Shown: in pieces, positions 62,820-64,000 of the stretch
How positions within the stretch are numbered: position 1 is the first letter of the stretch
How the letters are laid out: every line of letters begins with the position of its first letter
From: Dactylorhiza incarnata
Taxonomy: Eukaryota > Streptophyta > Magnoliopsida > Asparagales > Orchidaceae
Assembly (NCBI GenBank): GCA_033032865.1
Contig: JAWHQI010000005.1
Coordinates: 7,092,001 to 7,156,000 of the forward strand
Length of the DNA: 64,000 bases
Direction: 5' to 3'
Program-made: the position numbers and the translations under genes
The notes under the pieces: model-generated
What the model saw: only the letters and a program-made list of their open reading frames with translations
Databases searched by the model: none
What the model was told of the DNA's origin: nothing

Positions 62820-64000
62820 TGTAAAATTTTCCGAAGATCTAGGAGTGAGCAGGAATTGTATAACTAAAAGTTCAAGCCAAATAACCAGAAGCACATGAAG
62901 CAAACACAATCTTTATTGATAAGCAAAATTCTTCTTTACAGGGCGAGGTATACATGGCGAGACATGATTTTGCCAGTACACAAAAATAGGAGAAGAAATA
63001 CAGCTGAAAGATAACCAGCGGTCTGAATTCACGAGACCGCCTGACCGCCCGACCTGACAGTCCGCCCGGCTAGAAAACAAGACCGCCCGAACTACCTGCC
63101 TGCACCTTGAACAAAACCAGCTGAGAACCACGCGAACTCCCGGACTTCACTGATCCTCCCGAACTCCAGCAACCCGCACTGCAAGCCGCGAGATCGCGTG
63201 AACACCTTCAGAAGAGGAGGTGACCGCTGCTACCCGTACAATCCGCAGAAGCTGCACAAAACAAGTTCGATCAGCTAACCGGCCGATCACAAAAAAGAGA
63301 CCGCAAGAATAGAATGCGAGCTCAGCTTACACTTGGTGCGATATTTTTGCTGCTACAGTGGATCCTATTTATAGGCGTGAGACCTGATCCAGTCACCACC
63401 CTATGAGATAGAGTCACCGCCCTTTGATCGCGCGACCAGACCGGTCAACCCGTGCGATCAGCAAAAGATCCTCCTGCTTAGTGAGCTCGCCGACTTCACG
63501 AAGAAGCCGCGCGATCATGACAACTCACCCGGTCATGACGCTCACCACCTGTGTTCGCCACCCGACCTCCTCCAGAGACCGCCAACACACCAGACCGACT
63601 AGGGCAACAGCCCGCCAAGTCGACCAACCACCTGTGACCGCATATGCCAGCTGATTGCCGAAGGACCAGCCATGCGAACACAAACCGGAGACCGCGCGAC
63701 TAAGAAGACCTTAGTCCACGTGCACCGCAATGAACCCGGACAGCCTCCAGACCGGCTGCTCACACCACGCGGTCACACAACCAGACCGCGCACCGCCCTT
63801 ACCAAGCAGAAACCTGCTCCGCCACGCGGTCACACAACCAGAACGCGCGACCTCACCTCGGCATCCAAGGACAGAAGAATGGCGGTCACACCGAGTAGCC
63901 CGCGGCTAGACCAAAGAGGTCAGACCGCCAGAGGAGATCGTAAGACCGTGCGGTCAGACCAGACCGCGCGGTCTCCCCCCAGACCGCCAACTTCACAAAC
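62820..64000 (-). repeat. 5' LTR of element H (cut by window edge)
   Basis: It matches 57463-58640 closely. The minus-strand TATA box is at 63366-63373. The palindrome GACCGCGCGGTC at 63962-63973 is intact here. Confidence 0.92.

Larger units (their letters stand above)
57463..64000 (-). mobile_element. Element H: full-length Copia retrotransposon (5' LTR cut by window edge)
   Basis: The left LTR (57463-58666, 1204 bp) and right LTR (62820-64000, about 23-27 bp short of complete) flank gag, protease, integrase, RT and RNase H on the minus strand. The flanking 5 bp on the left are GTTTC; the matching copy would be beyond 64000. It is inserted in the integrase of G. Confidence 0.9.

Noticed and set aside
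1..64000. Host protein-coding, tRNA or rRNA genes
   Set aside because: Every frame with recognisable motifs belongs to an LTR element, and no cloverleaf, rRNA core or spliced host exon could be recognised by eye. Very small non-coding RNAs cannot be excluded without a covariance-model search.

Overview
This 64 kb window is a nested stack of LTR retrotransposons from a large, repeat-rich flowering-plant nuclear genome. No host gene, tRNA or rRNA gene, bacterial-type operon or CRISPR array could be supported. Plant origin is inferred from the Ty1/copia gags with a UBN2-type fold, a SIRE/Maximus-type element with an extra ORF after pol, a Tekay/Del-type chromovirus with a chromodomain, an Athila-type gag-pol, Tat-type gag-only elements, and primer-binding sites of initiator-Met type (TGGTATCAGAG) and Asp type (TGGCGCCGTTGCC). 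The species cannot be named.

Layout, with letters used throughout. I (1-7249, minus): a Copia-derived element with gag but no pol; its left LTR is cut by the window edge. 7250-8172: a plus-strand ORF fragment ending in a palindromic LTR junction. J (about 8065-16735, minus): a SIRE-like Copia element with decayed gag-pol but an intact 920-codon extra ORF; its 5' end is missing. K (about 16736-28814, plus): SIRE-like LTR pieces and a coiled-coil ORF, interrupted by A (17772-24512, plus), a Tat-type gag-only element with a 3-kb array of 80-bp repeats. D (28831-32236, minus): a Copia gag/protease remnant with one LTR. C (32253-47098, minus): a Tekay-type chromovirus, with B (33185-39627, plus, non-autonomous) inserted in its 3' LTR. 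47099-47592: unassigned, probably LTR-derived. E (47593-49926, minus): 3' end of a SIRE-like element, interrupted by F (49927-51257, plus, Tat-type), which is interrupted by G (51258-57462, plus, Athila-type), which is interrupted by H (57463-64000, minus, Copia), whose 5' LTR runs off the window.

Relative ages can be read from the nesting: B is younger than C; A is younger than K; I is younger than the fragment at 7250; H is younger than G, G than F, and F than E. A and B have clean 5-bp target-site duplications (CTAGT and GTATT) and almost identical LTRs. All gag-pol frames except B's single interruption and J's extra ORF are heavily decayed. Many in-frame stops can be explained by C-to-T or G-to-A changes, as expected for methylated repeats.

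The most unusual pattern is that almost every LTR family here carries its own cluster of short, GC-rich palindromic or hairpin motifs in the U3 region just upstream of the TATA box. The motif sequence differs between families, yet some motifs are shared by unrelated families, including across the Copia/Gypsy divide, and two of them also lie in frame inside gag-pol coding sequence.
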